A stretch of DNA of 64,000 bases from Ectobacillus panaciterrae DSM 19096. Its GTDB lineage: Bacteria > Bacillota > Bacilli > Bacillales > Bacillaceae_G. Position 1 is the first letter of the stretch. The number at the start of each line of letters is the position of its first letter. The DNA lies in assembly GCF_000430785.1 (NCBI RefSeq), contig NZ_AUMR01000011.1:55765-119764 (forward strand), written 5' to 3'. Position numbers and translations under genes: made by a program. The notes below the pieces were generated by a model that saw only the letters and a list, made by a program, of their open reading frames with translations, did no database searches and had not been told where the DNA came from. Of the stretch, positions 27,168-35,347 are shown in pieces.

Positions 27168-27698
27168 CAGCTGTAAATATTGCACAGCCATAATTGTTTT
27201 TGCATCGTGAATGCGCTGTTCTTCTATAAGCTGAAGCGCTTCTTCGAGAGTAATCTCCATCAGCTCCACAAACTCATCCTCATCAAGTGCTGCTTTATCC
27301 TCTTTTTTCTTCAATCCCGTTGCTTCATATAAGTATACAATTTCATCAGCAAATCCCGGAGATGTATAAAAAGAAGCAATCAGTTTTATTTCGTCGCATA
27401 TGTATCCTGTTTCCTCTTCTAATTCGCGAACAGCTGTCATTTCAGGGGCCTCACCCGGCTCTAGCTTGCCTGCCGGAATCTCTACAAGCGTCTTCTCCAT
27501 CGCCTTTCGATACTGCTCCACAAGTACAATTTTCCCTTCATTTGTTACCGCTATAACAGCTACTGCCCCCGGATGCTTCACGAGCTCGCGTTTGCTTGTC
27601 GCACCGTTCGGCAGCGCTACCTCGTCTACTTGCACCTTAATTACTTTACCTGAAAAGATCGGGGTTGTGCCTATCGTTCTTTCTTCAAACTTATTCAC
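27159..27698 (-). CDS. nudF: ADP-ribose pyrophosphatase (Nudix hydrolase)
   Basis: A 179-residue Nudix enzyme hydrolysing ADP-ribose to AMP and ribose 5-phosphate. The Nudix box is intact: GKLEPGEAPEMTAVRELEEE then TGY (near residue 76). Start MNKFEERTIGTTPIFSGKVI and length match B. subtilis NudF. The next gene on the other side is mciZ, divergent, the same arrangement as in B. subtilis. Confidence 0.93.
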   Translation of the reverse strand: MNKFEERTIGTTPIFSGKVIKVQVDEVALPNGATSKRELVKHPGAVAVIAVTNEGKIVLVEQYRKAMEKTLVEIPAGKLEPGEAPEMTAVRELEEETGYICDEIKLIASFYTSPGFADEIVYLYEATGLKKKEDKAALDEDEFVELMEITLEEALQLIEEQRIHDAKTIMAVQYLQLKK

Positions 27699-27716
27699 AA
27701 GCTTTCATCTCCCTTG

Positions 27717-27745
27717 TTCTATTTCCTTATACGCTCTCATACATT
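27717..27745 (+). promoter_or_regulatory. SigE-type promoter of mciZ
   Basis: TTCTATT (5 of 7 to TCATATT), 14 bases, then a perfect CATACATT, ending 30 bases before the mciZ ATG. Mother-cell expression is what the role of MciZ requires. Confidence 0.65.
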
Positions 27746-27775
27746 CTACCACAACATGAGAGGGAGGAAATTGAA

Positions 27776-27907
27776 ATGAAGATGTACATTTCTTCAAATC
27801 GCATCATGCTTGCGGGCAGGGCTTTGGAAATACGTCATATGCTAAAAAAATATAGCCAAAGCTATACAACTGTCGCGGAATGGATTCAGGCCATGCAAGC
27901 GGAATGA
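27776..27907 (+). CDS. mciZ: MciZ, small inhibitor of FtsZ in the mother cell
   Basis: A 43-residue peptide, MKMYISSNRIMLAGRALEIR then HMLKKYSQSYTTVAEWIQAM. It lines up without gaps to the 40-residue MciZ of B. subtilis as I remember it (MK..., G-x-A-x-EIR, LK-x-Y, V-x-x-WI). MciZ caps FtsZ filaments and stops Z-ring formation in the mother cell. Support is threefold: residues, the position between nudF and yqkF, and a SigE promoter. GGAGG lies just ahead of the ATG at 27776. The gene is small enough to be missed by automatic annotation. Confidence 0.85.
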   Translation: MKMYISSNRIMLAGRALEIRHMLKKYSQSYTTVAEWIQAMQAE

Positions 27908-27957
27908 TTTGTATAACCTCCTTCCCTTTCGTACAATGGAAGCAAGGAGGGATACAC

Positions 27958-28863
27958 ATGAAAAAGCGTCAATTAGGTGCTTCTGATTTATTCGTAAGCG
28001 AAATCGGATTTGGCTGTATGTCTCTTGGCACAAATGAAGCAGAAGCGATTCGCATTCTTCATGCTGCGTTGGATCAAGGCATTAATTTTTTTGATACGGC
28101 AGATTTGTATGATTACGGCTTAAATGAAGAGTTTGTAGGAAAAGCATTGAAAGATAAGCGCGAGAACGTGATTCTTGCGACAAAAGTGGGCAATCGCTGG
28201 ACTGAAGAAAAAAATGGCTGGAGCTGGGATCCATCGAAAGCGTACATAAAAGAAGAAGTAAAAGAAAGTTTGCGCCGCCTCCGCACAGACTATATTGACC
28301 TGTATCAGCTTCACGGCGGGACGATTGAAGACAATATAGACGAGACTATAGAAGCGTTTGATGAACTGAAGCAAGAAGGACTTATCCGACATTATGGCAT
28401 TTCCTCTATTCGCCCGAATGTCATTCGGGCATATGCAGCACGTTCTCATATCGTGAGCGTGCTGATGGAGTACAGCATACTGAATCGTCGGCCTGAAGAA
28501 CTGTTTCCTTTTCTTGAAGAACAGCGCATCAGCGTAATAGCGCGGGGACCGCTTGCTAAAGGCTTGCTTACAGACAACCATACAGGAAAGCTCGCAAAAA
28601 CGAAAGAAAAAGGATATTTATCCTATAACCACGAAGAGCTGTCCGATATAATCCGGGCGGTAAAAGAAGCTGTCAACCGGCCTCTTGGGGAAACCGCTCT
28701 CCAATACAGCCTGCACCATCCAGTCGTCGCTTCCGTGATTCCCGGAGCAAGTTCTGTTGAACAGCTCACGCAAAACATACAAACAGGAACACTACTTACA
28801 GATGAAGAATATCATCGTATTCAAGCCATCACAAAACAAGATGTATATACAGCTCACCGTTAA
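27958..28863 (+). CDS. yqkF: Aldo/keto reductase YqkF
   Basis: A 301-residue NADPH-dependent oxidoreductase. The AKR tetrad is visible: Asp and Tyr in DTADLYDYG, Lys in ILATKVGNRW, His in YQLHGGTIEDN. The cofactor-binding C-terminal part contains PGASSVEQL. Start at ATG 27958 behind AAGGAGG; upstream in-frame codons overlap mciZ. The sequence is close to B. subtilis YqkF, and the nudF-mciZ-yqkF order is conserved. The natural substrate is unknown. Confidence 0.9.
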   Translation: MKKRQLGASDLFVSEIGFGCMSLGTNEAEAIRILHAALDQGINFFDTADLYDYGLNEEFVGKALKDKRENVILATKVGNRWTEEKNGWSWDPSKAYIKEEVKESLRRLRTDYIDLYQLHGGTIEDNIDETIEAFDELKQEGLIRHYGISSIRPNVIRAYAARSHIVSVLMEYSILNRRPEELFPFLEEQRISVIARGPLAKGLLTDNHTGKLAKTKEKGYLSYNHEELSDIIRAVKEAVNRPLGETALQYSLHHPVVASVIPGASSVEQLTQNIQTGTLLTDEEYHRIQAITKQDVYTAHR

Positions 28864-28930
28864 TAAGAAAAGCGGAGCCGGCTCGTTTAGGCGAAGCTAG
28901 ACATGCTCCCGGAATTTTATACTTTCCTAC
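28864..28930 (+). repeat. Fragment of interspersed repeat family C
   Basis: AAGAAAAGCGGAGCCGGCTC, then GCTAGACATG and the tail AATTTTATACTTTCCTA, the same outer parts as at 7437 and 39934 but without the central hairpin. Confidence 0.65.
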
Positions 28931-28972
28931 TATGTAAAGAAGCTGCCTTCCACAGGCAGCTTCTTTACATAG
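28930..28972. terminator. Long bidirectional terminator
   Basis: An 18-base perfect stem (CTATGTAAAGAAGCTGCC and its complement) around TTCCACA, between yqkF and the convergent reductase gene; it includes the last codons of the latter. Confidence 0.75.
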
Positions 28973-29798
28973 TATCGTACTTGTCAGGATTCGTTCCTAC
29001 GCGCTCATTCTTGTTTATAGCGTCAATTTTCTTCATATCTTCATGGGAGATCGTAAAATCAAAAATATCGCTGTTTTCTTGAATGCGCGATGGCGTCACT
29101 GATTTTGGAATAGTAACGATGCCACTTTGAATATCCCAGCGTAAAATGACTTGCGCTGGCGTTTTGCCGTACTTCTGTGCTAACTCTTGAATAACGGAGT
29201 GCTGGAAAATGTCTCCGCCCTTCATAAGCGGACTCCATGCTTCCATCTGAATGTTACGCTGGCGGCAAAACTCCCGAAGCTCAAGCTGTGACAGCATTGG
29301 ATGAAGTTCTACTTGATTTACCATCGGCTGAATTTGACACCCCTTTAACAGCTCTTCTAAGTGATGGATATGGAAGTTAGATACGCCGATTGCACGAACG
29401 CGGCCGTCTTTATACAGCTTTTCTAATGCACGGTATGTGTCTGTATATTTGCCGCGTACAGGCCAATGAATCAAGTATAAATCAATATAATCTGTCCGGA
29501 GCTTGTGCAGGCTCTCCTCAAATGCTTGAAGCGTGGACTCATAGCCTTGGTCATCATTCCATACTTTCGTTGTCAGGAATATATGCTCTCGCGCTACACC
29601 GGATTCTTGAATCGCTTCCCCTACACCGCTTTCATTTTCATAAATGGCAGCTGTATCAATGGCGCGGTAGCCGACCTCTAAGGCAGTCCGAACCGCTCGC
29701 TTTACCTCCTCTCCCTCCTGTGCTTTATATACACCAAGACCAAGCCACGGCATTTTTACTCCATTGCTTAACGTTGTTGCAGATTGAATATCATACAT
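28965..29798 (-). CDS. Aldo/keto reductase (YvgN/2,5-diketogluconate reductase type)
   Basis: A 277-residue monomeric AKR reducing aldehydes with NADPH. Catalytic residues lie in DTAAIYENE, LTTKVW and IHWPVRG; the C-terminal cofactor loop is [13 protein letters not shown]. The ATG at 29798 follows GAGGTGA; in-frame codons upstream overlap that site. It resembles B. subtilis YvgN (276 residues). A second, broken copy of its C-terminus lies in the next gene upstream. Confidence 0.88.
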   Translation of the reverse strand: MYDIQSATTLSNGVKMPWLGLGVYKAQEGEEVKRAVRTALEVGYRAIDTAAIYENESGVGEAIQESGVAREHIFLTTKVWNDDQGYESTLQAFEESLHKLRTDYIDLYLIHWPVRGKYTDTYRALEKLYKDGRVRAIGVSNFHIHHLEELLKGCQIQPMVNQVELHPMLSQLELREFCRQRNIQMEAWSPLMKGGDIFQHSVIQELAQKYGKTPAQVILRWDIQSGIVTIPKSVTPSRIQENSDIFDFTISHEDMKKIDAINKNERVGTNPDKYDTM

Positions 29799-29824
29799 AA
29801 TCGTCACCTCATTCATTAGAATAA

Positions 29825-29851
29825 GAAAAAACCAAAGTACTCATACCTTGG
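29825..29851 (-). terminator. Terminator behind the GrpB/AKR chimera
   Basis: Minus strand CCAAGG/CTTTGG (one wobble pair) followed by TTTTTTC. Confidence 0.55.
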
Positions 29852-29864
29852 CTTTCCTTTCACC

Positions 29865-30089
29865 TTAAAAATCGAAATTGTCAGGATCTGGACCGACACG
29901 ACGCTCCTCATTTAAAGCATCGATTTGTGCCACATCCTCCGCTGACAGTTCAAAGTCAAAGATATCGCTGTTTTCTTCGATGCGGGAAGGCGTGACAGAC
30001 TTCGGCTTCGTTTCTTTTAATTGCTTCGCTTCCTCTTGAAACTTTTTGCGCCAATGGTTGTCATACGGCACGACTTCAACCTTCCTCAT
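29865..30089 (-). pseudogene. Chimeric remnant: GrpB-family N-terminus joined to reductase C-terminus
   Basis: A 74-codon open frame made of two unrelated pieces. Residues 1-26 ([20 protein letters not shown]...) are the start of a GrpB/UPF0157 protein, normally about 170 residues. Residues 27-74 ([20 protein letters not shown]...) are the end of an aldo/keto reductase, clearly homologous to the last 48 residues of the neighbouring gene. A deletion that fused two adjacent genes in frame is the simplest explanation. Neither half can fold as its parent domain, so a function is doubtful. Confidence 0.75.
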
Positions 30090-30117
30090 TTTCAGCTACT
30101 TTTACCTCTCATGAATT

Positions 30118-30375
30118 TCATTTAAATTCTTTCCATGAAAGACTACTTTCATTAAACAGCTCTTCAAATGATTTGTTTTTTTCGCGCTCGCGCTGTTCCC
30201 GCTTTTTACGTTCCGTTTCCTCCTGTCTTTTTTGTTCCGCTTCTTCCGTCAGCCTTTTTTGTTTTTGCTTCAGCTGCTGAAGCAAAGCGCTGTCCAGATG
30301 CTCGCCCAAGCTGACTGTTTCTTTCTCTATTTGATGAGCCGACGGCTGCTTTGTTTGTTTCTTTTTCTTTGCCAT
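30118..30375 (-). CDS. yqkE: YqkE family small charged protein (DUF3886)
   Basis: An 85-residue, strongly charged protein with a Lys start (MAKKKKQTKQ), a long Glu/Arg/Lys helix (residues about 30-70, likely coiled coil) and the C-terminal motif KSFEELFNESSLSWKEFK. It fits B. subtilis YqkE, which neighbours yqkF and yqkD there. The ATG at 30375 has AAAGGAG eight bases ahead. Function unknown. Confidence 0.8.
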   Translation of the reverse strand: MAKKKKQTKQPSAHQIEKETVSLGEHLDSALLQQLKQKQKRLTEEAEQKRQEETERKKREQREREKNKSFEELFNESSLSWKEFK

Positions 30376-30531
30376 TTCACACACTCCTTTGTTCCTCCAT
30401 TATAAAAAAGACAAGACATAATGTCATGCTTTTCTGCCTATGCACCATGTCTAAATAGAAGACATACCTTTATTTATAAATATGTAAACAAAAGGAAAAT
30501 ACTGTGTAAATATTTATTAATTTCCAAATAA

Positions 30532-31074
30532 TTAGATCGTACGCAATCTGCTGCAGGTGAATCCACTCTTGGCAATTTAATCGCCGACGCACAGCGTAAA
30601 GCAATGGACGGCCAAATTGCTTTCATGAATCCAAGCGGAATCCGTAACGATCTTGATGCAGGCGATATTACTTGGGGCGAGCTGTACAACATCCAGCCAT
30701 TCGGCAACGAACTAAAAAAGGTAACCTTAACAGGTAAAGATATCCGCGATTTATTAAACTTTCAATGGCAAGCGGATAAAACTCGCATGCTTCAAATTTC
30801 CGGTATCACATATACTTGGGATGCAAGCAAGCCTGTTGGTTCCCGTATTGTTGAGATGAAGCTTGCAAACGGCGAAGCAATTGCTGATGACAAAACTTAC
30901 ACAGTCGTAGCGAACGCATTTATCGCAGCTGGCGGCGACGGCTTTACACCGTTTAAAAATGGAAAAGACATTACACCTGGTCCAGTGGATTTAGATGCAT
31001 TAGTTAACTATATAAAAGCTTCTAAAGAGCCAGTTTCAGCTAAAGTTGAAGACCGCATTAAAAAATTGAATTAA
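30532..31074 (+). pseudogene. C-terminal remnant of a 5'-nucleotidase
   Basis: An open frame of 180 codons after an in-frame TAA at 30529. It starts directly in a 5'-nucleotidase C-terminal domain (QSAAGESTLGNLIADAQRKA), continues with FMNPSGIRNDL, FGNELKKVTLTGKDI and ends VEDRIKKLN. The metallophosphatase domain, signal peptide and any plausible start codon are missing. The first ATG (30604) lies inside the domain and has no ribosome site. Large B. cereus-type 2',3'-cyclic-nucleotide phosphodiesterases end this way, so it is probably the tail of such a gene left by a deletion. Confidence 0.8.
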
Positions 31075-31080
31075 TAAGAA

Positions 31081-31108
31081 GAGCCAAGGCGCATGTCTTG
31101 GTTCTTTT
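31081..31108 (+). terminator. Terminator of the former 5'-nucleotidase gene
   Basis: GAGCCAAG/CTTGGTTC then TTTT just after the stop codon. Confidence 0.65.
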
Positions 31109-31120
31109 CCAACTCCGCAT

Positions 31121-31570
31121 TTATGAAAACTTTTCTAACCATTCCTTTAGCGCAGTTTCCATAATTCGAGATTTTTGCCAGCCGGTTTTCTTTGCCGTTT
31201 CGTCTAACTGTTTTAAGACATTCTCGCATATAGAAAATGTCCTTCTCAGCCTTCTCCCCGTATGCGCAGGGAGAATTTTCTCTCGTTCTCTATCTAATAA
31301 GAGCCTGATTTTTTGAAGCTCTTCATAAATCAACTCTTGATAATTCGGGGTTTCTTTTAAAAGATGATTAGGGGAAATATCTAAAATCTCCCATTCGCGC
31401 AGCTCCTCCCCTTCTCCGACAAAAACTCTTTTCTTTTTCTCTCTATCATATTCATAACCGAGAAGCCTGAGTTTTTTAGATAACGTATAGGGCGTAATGC
31501 CAATTTGCTTCGCTATAACAACAAGAGATTCTTTTTTATTTAACCGATCAATCACTTCTCCTACCTTCAT
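31121..31570 (-). CDS. Predicted DNA-binding protein with N-terminal HTH and C-terminal ribbon-helix-helix-like segment
   Basis: A 149-residue basic protein I do not recognise as a named family. Residues 1-40 (VGEVIDRLNKKESLVVIAKQ, IGITPYTLSKKLRLLGY) look like a helix-turn-helix that reads bent DNA. The last 45 residues (RRTFSICENVLKQLDETAKK... SRIMETALKEWLEKF) look like a CopG/Arc-type ribbon-helix-helix. The linker is charged. The ATG at 31570 follows GGGGGTGAAAGG. Such two-part proteins often serve plasmids or integrative elements, but no other such gene is next to it. Confidence 0.65.
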   Translation of the reverse strand: MKVGEVIDRLNKKESLVVIAKQIGITPYTLSKKLRLLGYEYDREKKKRVFVGEGEELREWEILDISPNHLLKETPNYQELIYEELQKIRLLLDREREKILPAHTGRRLRRTFSICENVLKQLDETAKKTGWQKSRIMETALKEWLEKFS

Positions 31571-31717
31571 CCTTTCACCCCCTATTTGTATCATAAGCAA
31601 AAAATAACGCGATTTGCCTGTCTCACCGAAAATTCTGTTTAACAAGCTAAAGAATGCTTAGAAATTCTTCATGTCTTTCGTTACAATATATGTATACATA
31701 CGGCGGAGGAGATACAT

Positions 31718-31951
31718 ATGACAGATTGCATGGAATTCAAATACATATATCAGCTTCTGCTTACATTAAAAAACGGAAAAGAAATAGAAACATACGATAC
31801 ATTTCCTCACTCAGACTGGGAAGAGACGCTCAGTGAACTGCATTTCCGCATTTCTGAATACAAGTTCAATCGATTTGGTCATCGTCTCATTCGTTCAAGT
31901 GAAATCGCGGTAGTTGAAATTGTTGGTATGGGCATTAAAGACATAGAGTAA
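31718..31951 (+). CDS. Small conserved-looking protein of unknown function
   Basis: A 77-residue acidic protein (MTDCMEFKYIYQLLLTLKNG...) preceded by GGAGGAG. No signal peptide or membrane segment. The pattern of alternating strands and one helix (LLLTLKNGKEIETYDTFPHS, WEETLSELHFRISEYK) suggests a small alpha/beta fold. It is divergent from the HTH protein gene and followed by a hairpin. I cannot name a family. Confidence 0.65.
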   Translation: MTDCMEFKYIYQLLLTLKNGKEIETYDTFPHSDWEETLSELHFRISEYKFNRFGHRLIRSSEIAVVEIVGMGIKDIE

Positions 31952-31952
31952 A

Positions 31953-31978
31953 AAGCCTGCTTACATTCAGCAGGCTCT
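31953..31978 (+). terminator. Probable terminator
   Basis: AGCCTGCT/AGCAGGCT around TTACATT, with only a weak T-rich exit (CTTCTATAT), right after the stop of the 77-residue gene. Confidence 0.5.
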
Positions 31979-32025
31979 TCTATATAAATACAATTTATAA
32001 GTTCGACATGGATTTTGTCGAAAAT

Positions 32026-33003
32026 TCATTTAGGATATATAGAGTTTATTAGGAATGCTTGGGTTTTAATCTTAGTGGACTCCCGTTCTACAATTTCAAC
32101 TGCAGGCTGATGCGTAATAGGCAATACCGGCTTGCCCTGCATCTTTTGAATGAGCTCTTTGATTTCCCGTTCTCCTGTTTGCGGCTTGGAAATTGTCGTC
32201 AATGACGGGTATACGTATTCTCCTTCAGGGATCGCGCCAAAGCCGATGACCTTTAATTGTTCCGGTACTTGAATCCGAAGCTGGTGTGCTGCCCGTAAAA
32301 CGCCTATCGCCACTTCATCACTGCAGGCACAAATACCGTCTATGTAGGGTGCCTTTTGCAGCAACTCCAAAGCGGCTCGTTCTCCGTCAGCAACCGATAA
32401 CCGACTTTCAATCACACGATAAGGAACTCCATTCTCCTCTGCAACGTCCAAAAATGCCTCATACCTCTCATTCATAAAAGCACTGTCACCCCCCTTTATA
32501 AATGCAGGAAAGCAGCAGCCTTCCTCAAGCAAATGAGCAATGGCAAGCCTTGACCCTTCGTAATTAACAAGCCTGTCATGGTCTTGACCGTCCAATACAA
32601 CAATCGGTATAGAAAAGACCTGATCTTTTACTTGCTCATGTACTTCCTGCGACATTAGGATACCTGCGATGTTGTTTTGCAGCAATACATCCATATACGA
32701 TTTTCGATTTTGCACGTCGCCTATAATGACTTGGTATCCTGCTTCATACGCTGAATTTTCAATAGAAGTGAGGATGGAAGAAAAGGATGCACGCTCGAAT
32801 CCCGAGAGCAACACGGCTATCATTGTAGAGGACTTCTTAAAAAGCGCTTTTGCTACAGCGTTCGGCTTGTATTTAAGCTGTTCAATCGCTTGCTCAACCT
32901 GTTTTACTGTATCTTCATGAACATACCCTTTCTTATTTAAAACACGGGACACAGTTGCGACAGAAACACCTGCTAATTTTGCAACATCGCGAATAGTTGC
33001 CAC
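32026..33003 (-). CDS. LacI family transcriptional regulator
   Basis: A 325-residue repressor. The N-terminal headpiece ATIRDVAKLAGVSVATVSRV then LNKKGYV (residues 2-29) and the hinge region PNAVAKALFKKSS are typical; the rest is a periplasmic-binding-protein-like sugar domain ending PAVEIVERES. The GTG at 33003 follows AGAGGTGGAG; an upstream ATG at 33021 would add six residues before it. No sugar operon is adjacent, so it is an orphan regulator whose effector is unknown. Confidence 0.88.
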   Translation of the reverse strand: MATIRDVAKLAGVSVATVSRVLNKKGYVHEDTVKQVEQAIEQLKYKPNAVAKALFKKSSTMIAVLLSGFERASFSSILTSIENSAYEAGYQVIIGDVQNRKSYMDVLLQNNIAGILMSQEVHEQVKDQVFSIPIVVLDGQDHDRLVNYEGSRLAIAHLLEEGCCFPAFIKGGDSAFMNERYEAFLDVAEENGVPYRVIESRLSVADGERAALELLQKAPYIDGICACSDEVAIGVLRAAHQLRIQVPEQLKVIGFGAIPEGEYVYPSLTTISKPQTGEREIKELIQKMQGKPVLPITHQPAVEIVERESTKIKTQAFLINSIYPK

Positions 33004-33133
33004 AGCTCCACCTCTTTGCATGGTAATAGATTACAATTTCACCGTAATCGAAATGCAGGCGTCAGTCAAGACGAAATGGTAAACTATAATGGTAAGATAA
33101 TTATATCATGAGGTGGATCAGGAGGGATTAGGC

Positions 33134-34048
33134 ATGAGGGTTTTTGGGACTGCTTTAGGAGCTTTAGTCGCTTTAGCCGCTGTCATATTTGGAATCGGCT
33201 ATTTTTTCACTAATAGAATTATGTACATAAAAAAACGAACCGATGAGGAAATATTGGAACGCGAAGCAAGCAAATATTTTGATTTACAAGAGTTTGAATC
33301 GCTGGAAAAAGAAGATATATGGATTCCTTCTAAGTTTGGATATAACATTCACGCTTACTATATTCCTTCTCAAAAATCAAATCGCTTCATGATTTTTTGT
33401 CATGGCGTTACCGTCAATAAGCTGAATTCTATTAAATACAGCAATTTATTTTTCAAACGCGGCTTCAACGTCATTATTTATGACCATCGCCGGCACGGTC
33501 AAACAGGAGGACGCACGACCAGCTACGGCTATTATGAAAAACACGATTTGAAAGTGGTCGTAGATTGGGTGAAGGAACGTTTCGGAACCGATATTACGCT
33601 GGGCATTCACGGAGAATCTATGGGTTCTGCAACGCTGCTGCAATATGCGGGACATCTGGAAGACGGTGCTGATTTTTATATTGCGGACTGCCCGTTTTCC
33701 GATTTTTATGAGCAGCTCGCATACCGTTTAAAAGTGGAATTCAAATTGCCGAAATGGCCCCTTTTGCCATTGGCCAACGCATTTTTAAAGATTCGGGACG
33801 GCTATGCAGTGCACGATGTTTCACCCATTCATTGTGTGCAAAATATTAAAAAACCTATTCTATTCATCCATAGCAAGGATGATGATTACATTTTGGCGAA
33901 AATGACAGAGGAATTATATGAGCAAAAACGCGGACCGAAGCAGCTGTTTATTGCAGAAAAAGGCTTACACGCCCTTTCTTATGCAGAAAACAAGGACGCT
34001 TACGAACAAGTTATTGATGAATTTCTGCATACATATGTTTTACACTAA
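33134..34048 (+). CDS. yqkD: Alpha/beta hydrolase YqkD
   Basis: A 304-residue serine hydrolase with an N-terminal membrane anchor (residues 5-28). The nucleophile elbow is GIHGESMGS (near residue 157), the acid is Asp in FIHSKDDDYI and the His is in GLHALSYAE. YDHRRHGQTGG precedes the catalytic core. It aligns closely to B. subtilis YqkD, and yqkC/yqkE/yqkF homologues are nearby. The ATG at 34134 minus 1000, i.e. 33134, follows AGGAGGGA. The substrate is unknown; related anchored hydrolases act on acyl esters. Confidence 0.88.
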   Translation: MRVFGTALGALVALAAVIFGIGYFFTNRIMYIKKRTDEEILEREASKYFDLQEFESLEKEDIWIPSKFGYNIHAYYIPSQKSNRFMIFCHGVTVNKLNSIKYSNLFFKRGFNVIIYDHRRHGQTGGRTTSYGYYEKHDLKVVVDWVKERFGTDITLGIHGESMGSATLLQYAGHLEDGADFYIADCPFSDFYEQLAYRLKVEFKLPKWPLLPLANAFLKIRDGYAVHDVSPIHCVQNIKKPILFIHSKDDDYILAKMTEELYEQKRGPKQLFIAEKGLHALSYAENKDAYEQVIDEFLHTYVLH

Positions 34049-34064
34049 CAGGTTCTTGCGTATT

Positions 34065-34532
34065 TCACTTTAACGAGATAATAAGCGGTTCATTTTTTAT
34101 AGGGGCAAATATAAGCTCTTTATACGTTTCGCTTCGAGGCACTTCAAACAGCAGTATTCCTTCCGCAGTTCCCCTTGCCCTTATTTTTGTTTTATGCAGC
34201 AGACCGCTGTATTCTGTTGTTTGAAATACTCCATAAATTTTGCCTGTTGAGCTGACAAGGTTAAAATGCCTTGGCATCACAAGAAGACTTGTATTAAGAT
34301 GGTTTGCAATGGAAACTTGAAAGATAAGAAACATGTAGCCTTCCTTTGCTTTCCAAATTTCATAACTGGAGGGTGTTCCTATTTTCCGAACGGAAACAGC
34401 TACTTTCTCGATACTGGCTGTTTCGTGTATATTGTGCGTTTTTATTTCCGGCAGAGGGATTTTTTTTGCTCCGTCTTGTACACAGCCCGTAAGTCCGCAA
34501 ATGATAACAAAAGCGACAAGGAACATTTTCAT
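34065..34532 (-). CDS. Lipoprotein with DUF4352-like domain
   Basis: A 155-residue exported lipoprotein; lipobox LTGC at residues 14-17. The rest is an immunoglobulin-like beta domain of the DUF4352 (telomeric-repeat-like) type, with the characteristic EGYMFLIFQVSIANHLNTSL strand pair near residue 65 and a late FEVP. It is a single gene, convergent with yqkD. Function is unknown; the family assignment is by pattern and only moderately sure. Confidence 0.7.
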   Translation of the reverse strand: MKMFLVAFVIICGLTGCVQDGAKKIPLPEIKTHNIHETASIEKVAVSVRKIGTPSSYEIWKAKEGYMFLIFQVSIANHLNTSLLVMPRHFNLVSSTGKIYGVFQTTEYSGLLHKTKIRARGTAEGILLFEVPRSETYKELIFAPIKNEPLIISLK

Positions 34533-34674
34533 CCGTTCTCACCTTCTTTTCGTTATATTACTTGTATATTGTGCTTCTATTTCCATTTTATACAAAGTCT
34601 GTCTATTTCCATAGAACAGGCGTATAAAGAAGGACAACTTGTTATTTATGATACAACGGGAAAAATTGCAGATA

Positions 34675-34700
34675 AATAAAAAAGACCGCCGAAGCGGTCC
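34675..34700 (-). terminator. Terminator of the DUF2552-like gene
   Basis: Minus strand GACCGC-TTCG-GCGGTC with TTTTTT. Confidence 0.8.
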
Positions 34701-34702
34701 TT

Positions 34703-34945
34703 TTACGCCAATACGTCAGTTACATCCTGCATGTTGTCATCAATCCAGGCAACGGCTTGGTCGATATTGGCGAACTCTTTCGTTTCAAATGTTACTTCAT
34801 CCTGCAGCAGCCATACATCTTTTTGATCTTTCTGCACGCCGGCAATGGACCAATGCAGCAAGCTATAGGGATGATTATTGTTTAAGAAGGAAACCCAAGT
34901 TCGTTCCTGTGCAATTGTTTTGAGGGTGTTCATTTTTTCATTCAT
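34703..34945 (-). CDS. Small conserved protein, probably YqkC/DUF2552 type
   Basis: An 80-residue cytoplasmic protein. [20 protein letters not shown] and [15 protein letters not shown] near the middle, and the C-terminal VAWIDDNM, fit what I recall of DUF2552 (B. subtilis YqkC). Location near yqkD/yqkE/yqkF agrees. The ATG at 34945 follows AAGGTGAT. Function unknown; the name is tentative. Confidence 0.6.
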   Translation of the reverse strand: MNEKMNTLKTIAQERTWVSFLNNNHPYSLLHWSIAGVQKDQKDVWLLQDEVTFETKEFANIDQAVAWIDDNMQDVTDVLA

Positions 34946-35094
34946 GGTCTTATCACCTTATACAGTTTTGTATTCGTATTATATCACTATTATTTTTACA
35001 TAAGAAGCACAGATTCTAAACATGTATAGGATTGCAAACTCTTCACCATAATTATATGATGGAAAGTGATTACATAACTTTGGAGGGGTTAGTT

Positions 35095-35316
35095 ATGACA
35101 AAGGTGCAAATTAAAGTAAATGACAATGGCTCATTCCGCGTGACAGGGGACGTGGAACTACTGGACGGCGAAGGCAAGCCATTTCCGGCAAAGCCAGCGT
35201 TTTCTCTTTGCCGCTGCGGCTTATCCGAGAATATGCCATTTTGCGATGGCGCGCACAAAGGAAAGCTTCAATCTGTCGTTCGCGCTCCTAAGCCAGAAGG
35301 TACAGATGCAGAATAA
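35095..35316 (+). CDS. CDGSH-type iron-sulfur protein
   Basis: A 73-residue protein carrying one CDGSH zinc-finger/iron-sulfur motif: CRCGLSENMPFCDGAHKG (residues about 40-57), with the three Cys and one His that ligate a 2Fe-2S cluster. The FPAKPAFSLCRCG lead-in is usual for bacterial members. The ATG at 35095 follows GGAGGGG. It is a lone gene; a redox or cluster-transfer role is presumed from the family. Confidence 0.88.
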   Translation: MTKVQIKVNDNGSFRVTGDVELLDGEGKPFPAKPAFSLCRCGLSENMPFCDGAHKGKLQSVVRAPKPEGTDAE

Positions 35317-35347
35317 GAAAAGGTCCTGCTTAAGCAGGACCTTTTCT
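35317..35347. terminator. Bidirectional terminator
   Basis: AAAAGGTCCTGC/GCAGGACCTTTT around TTAA, between the CDGSH gene and the crcB remnant. Confidence 0.8.
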
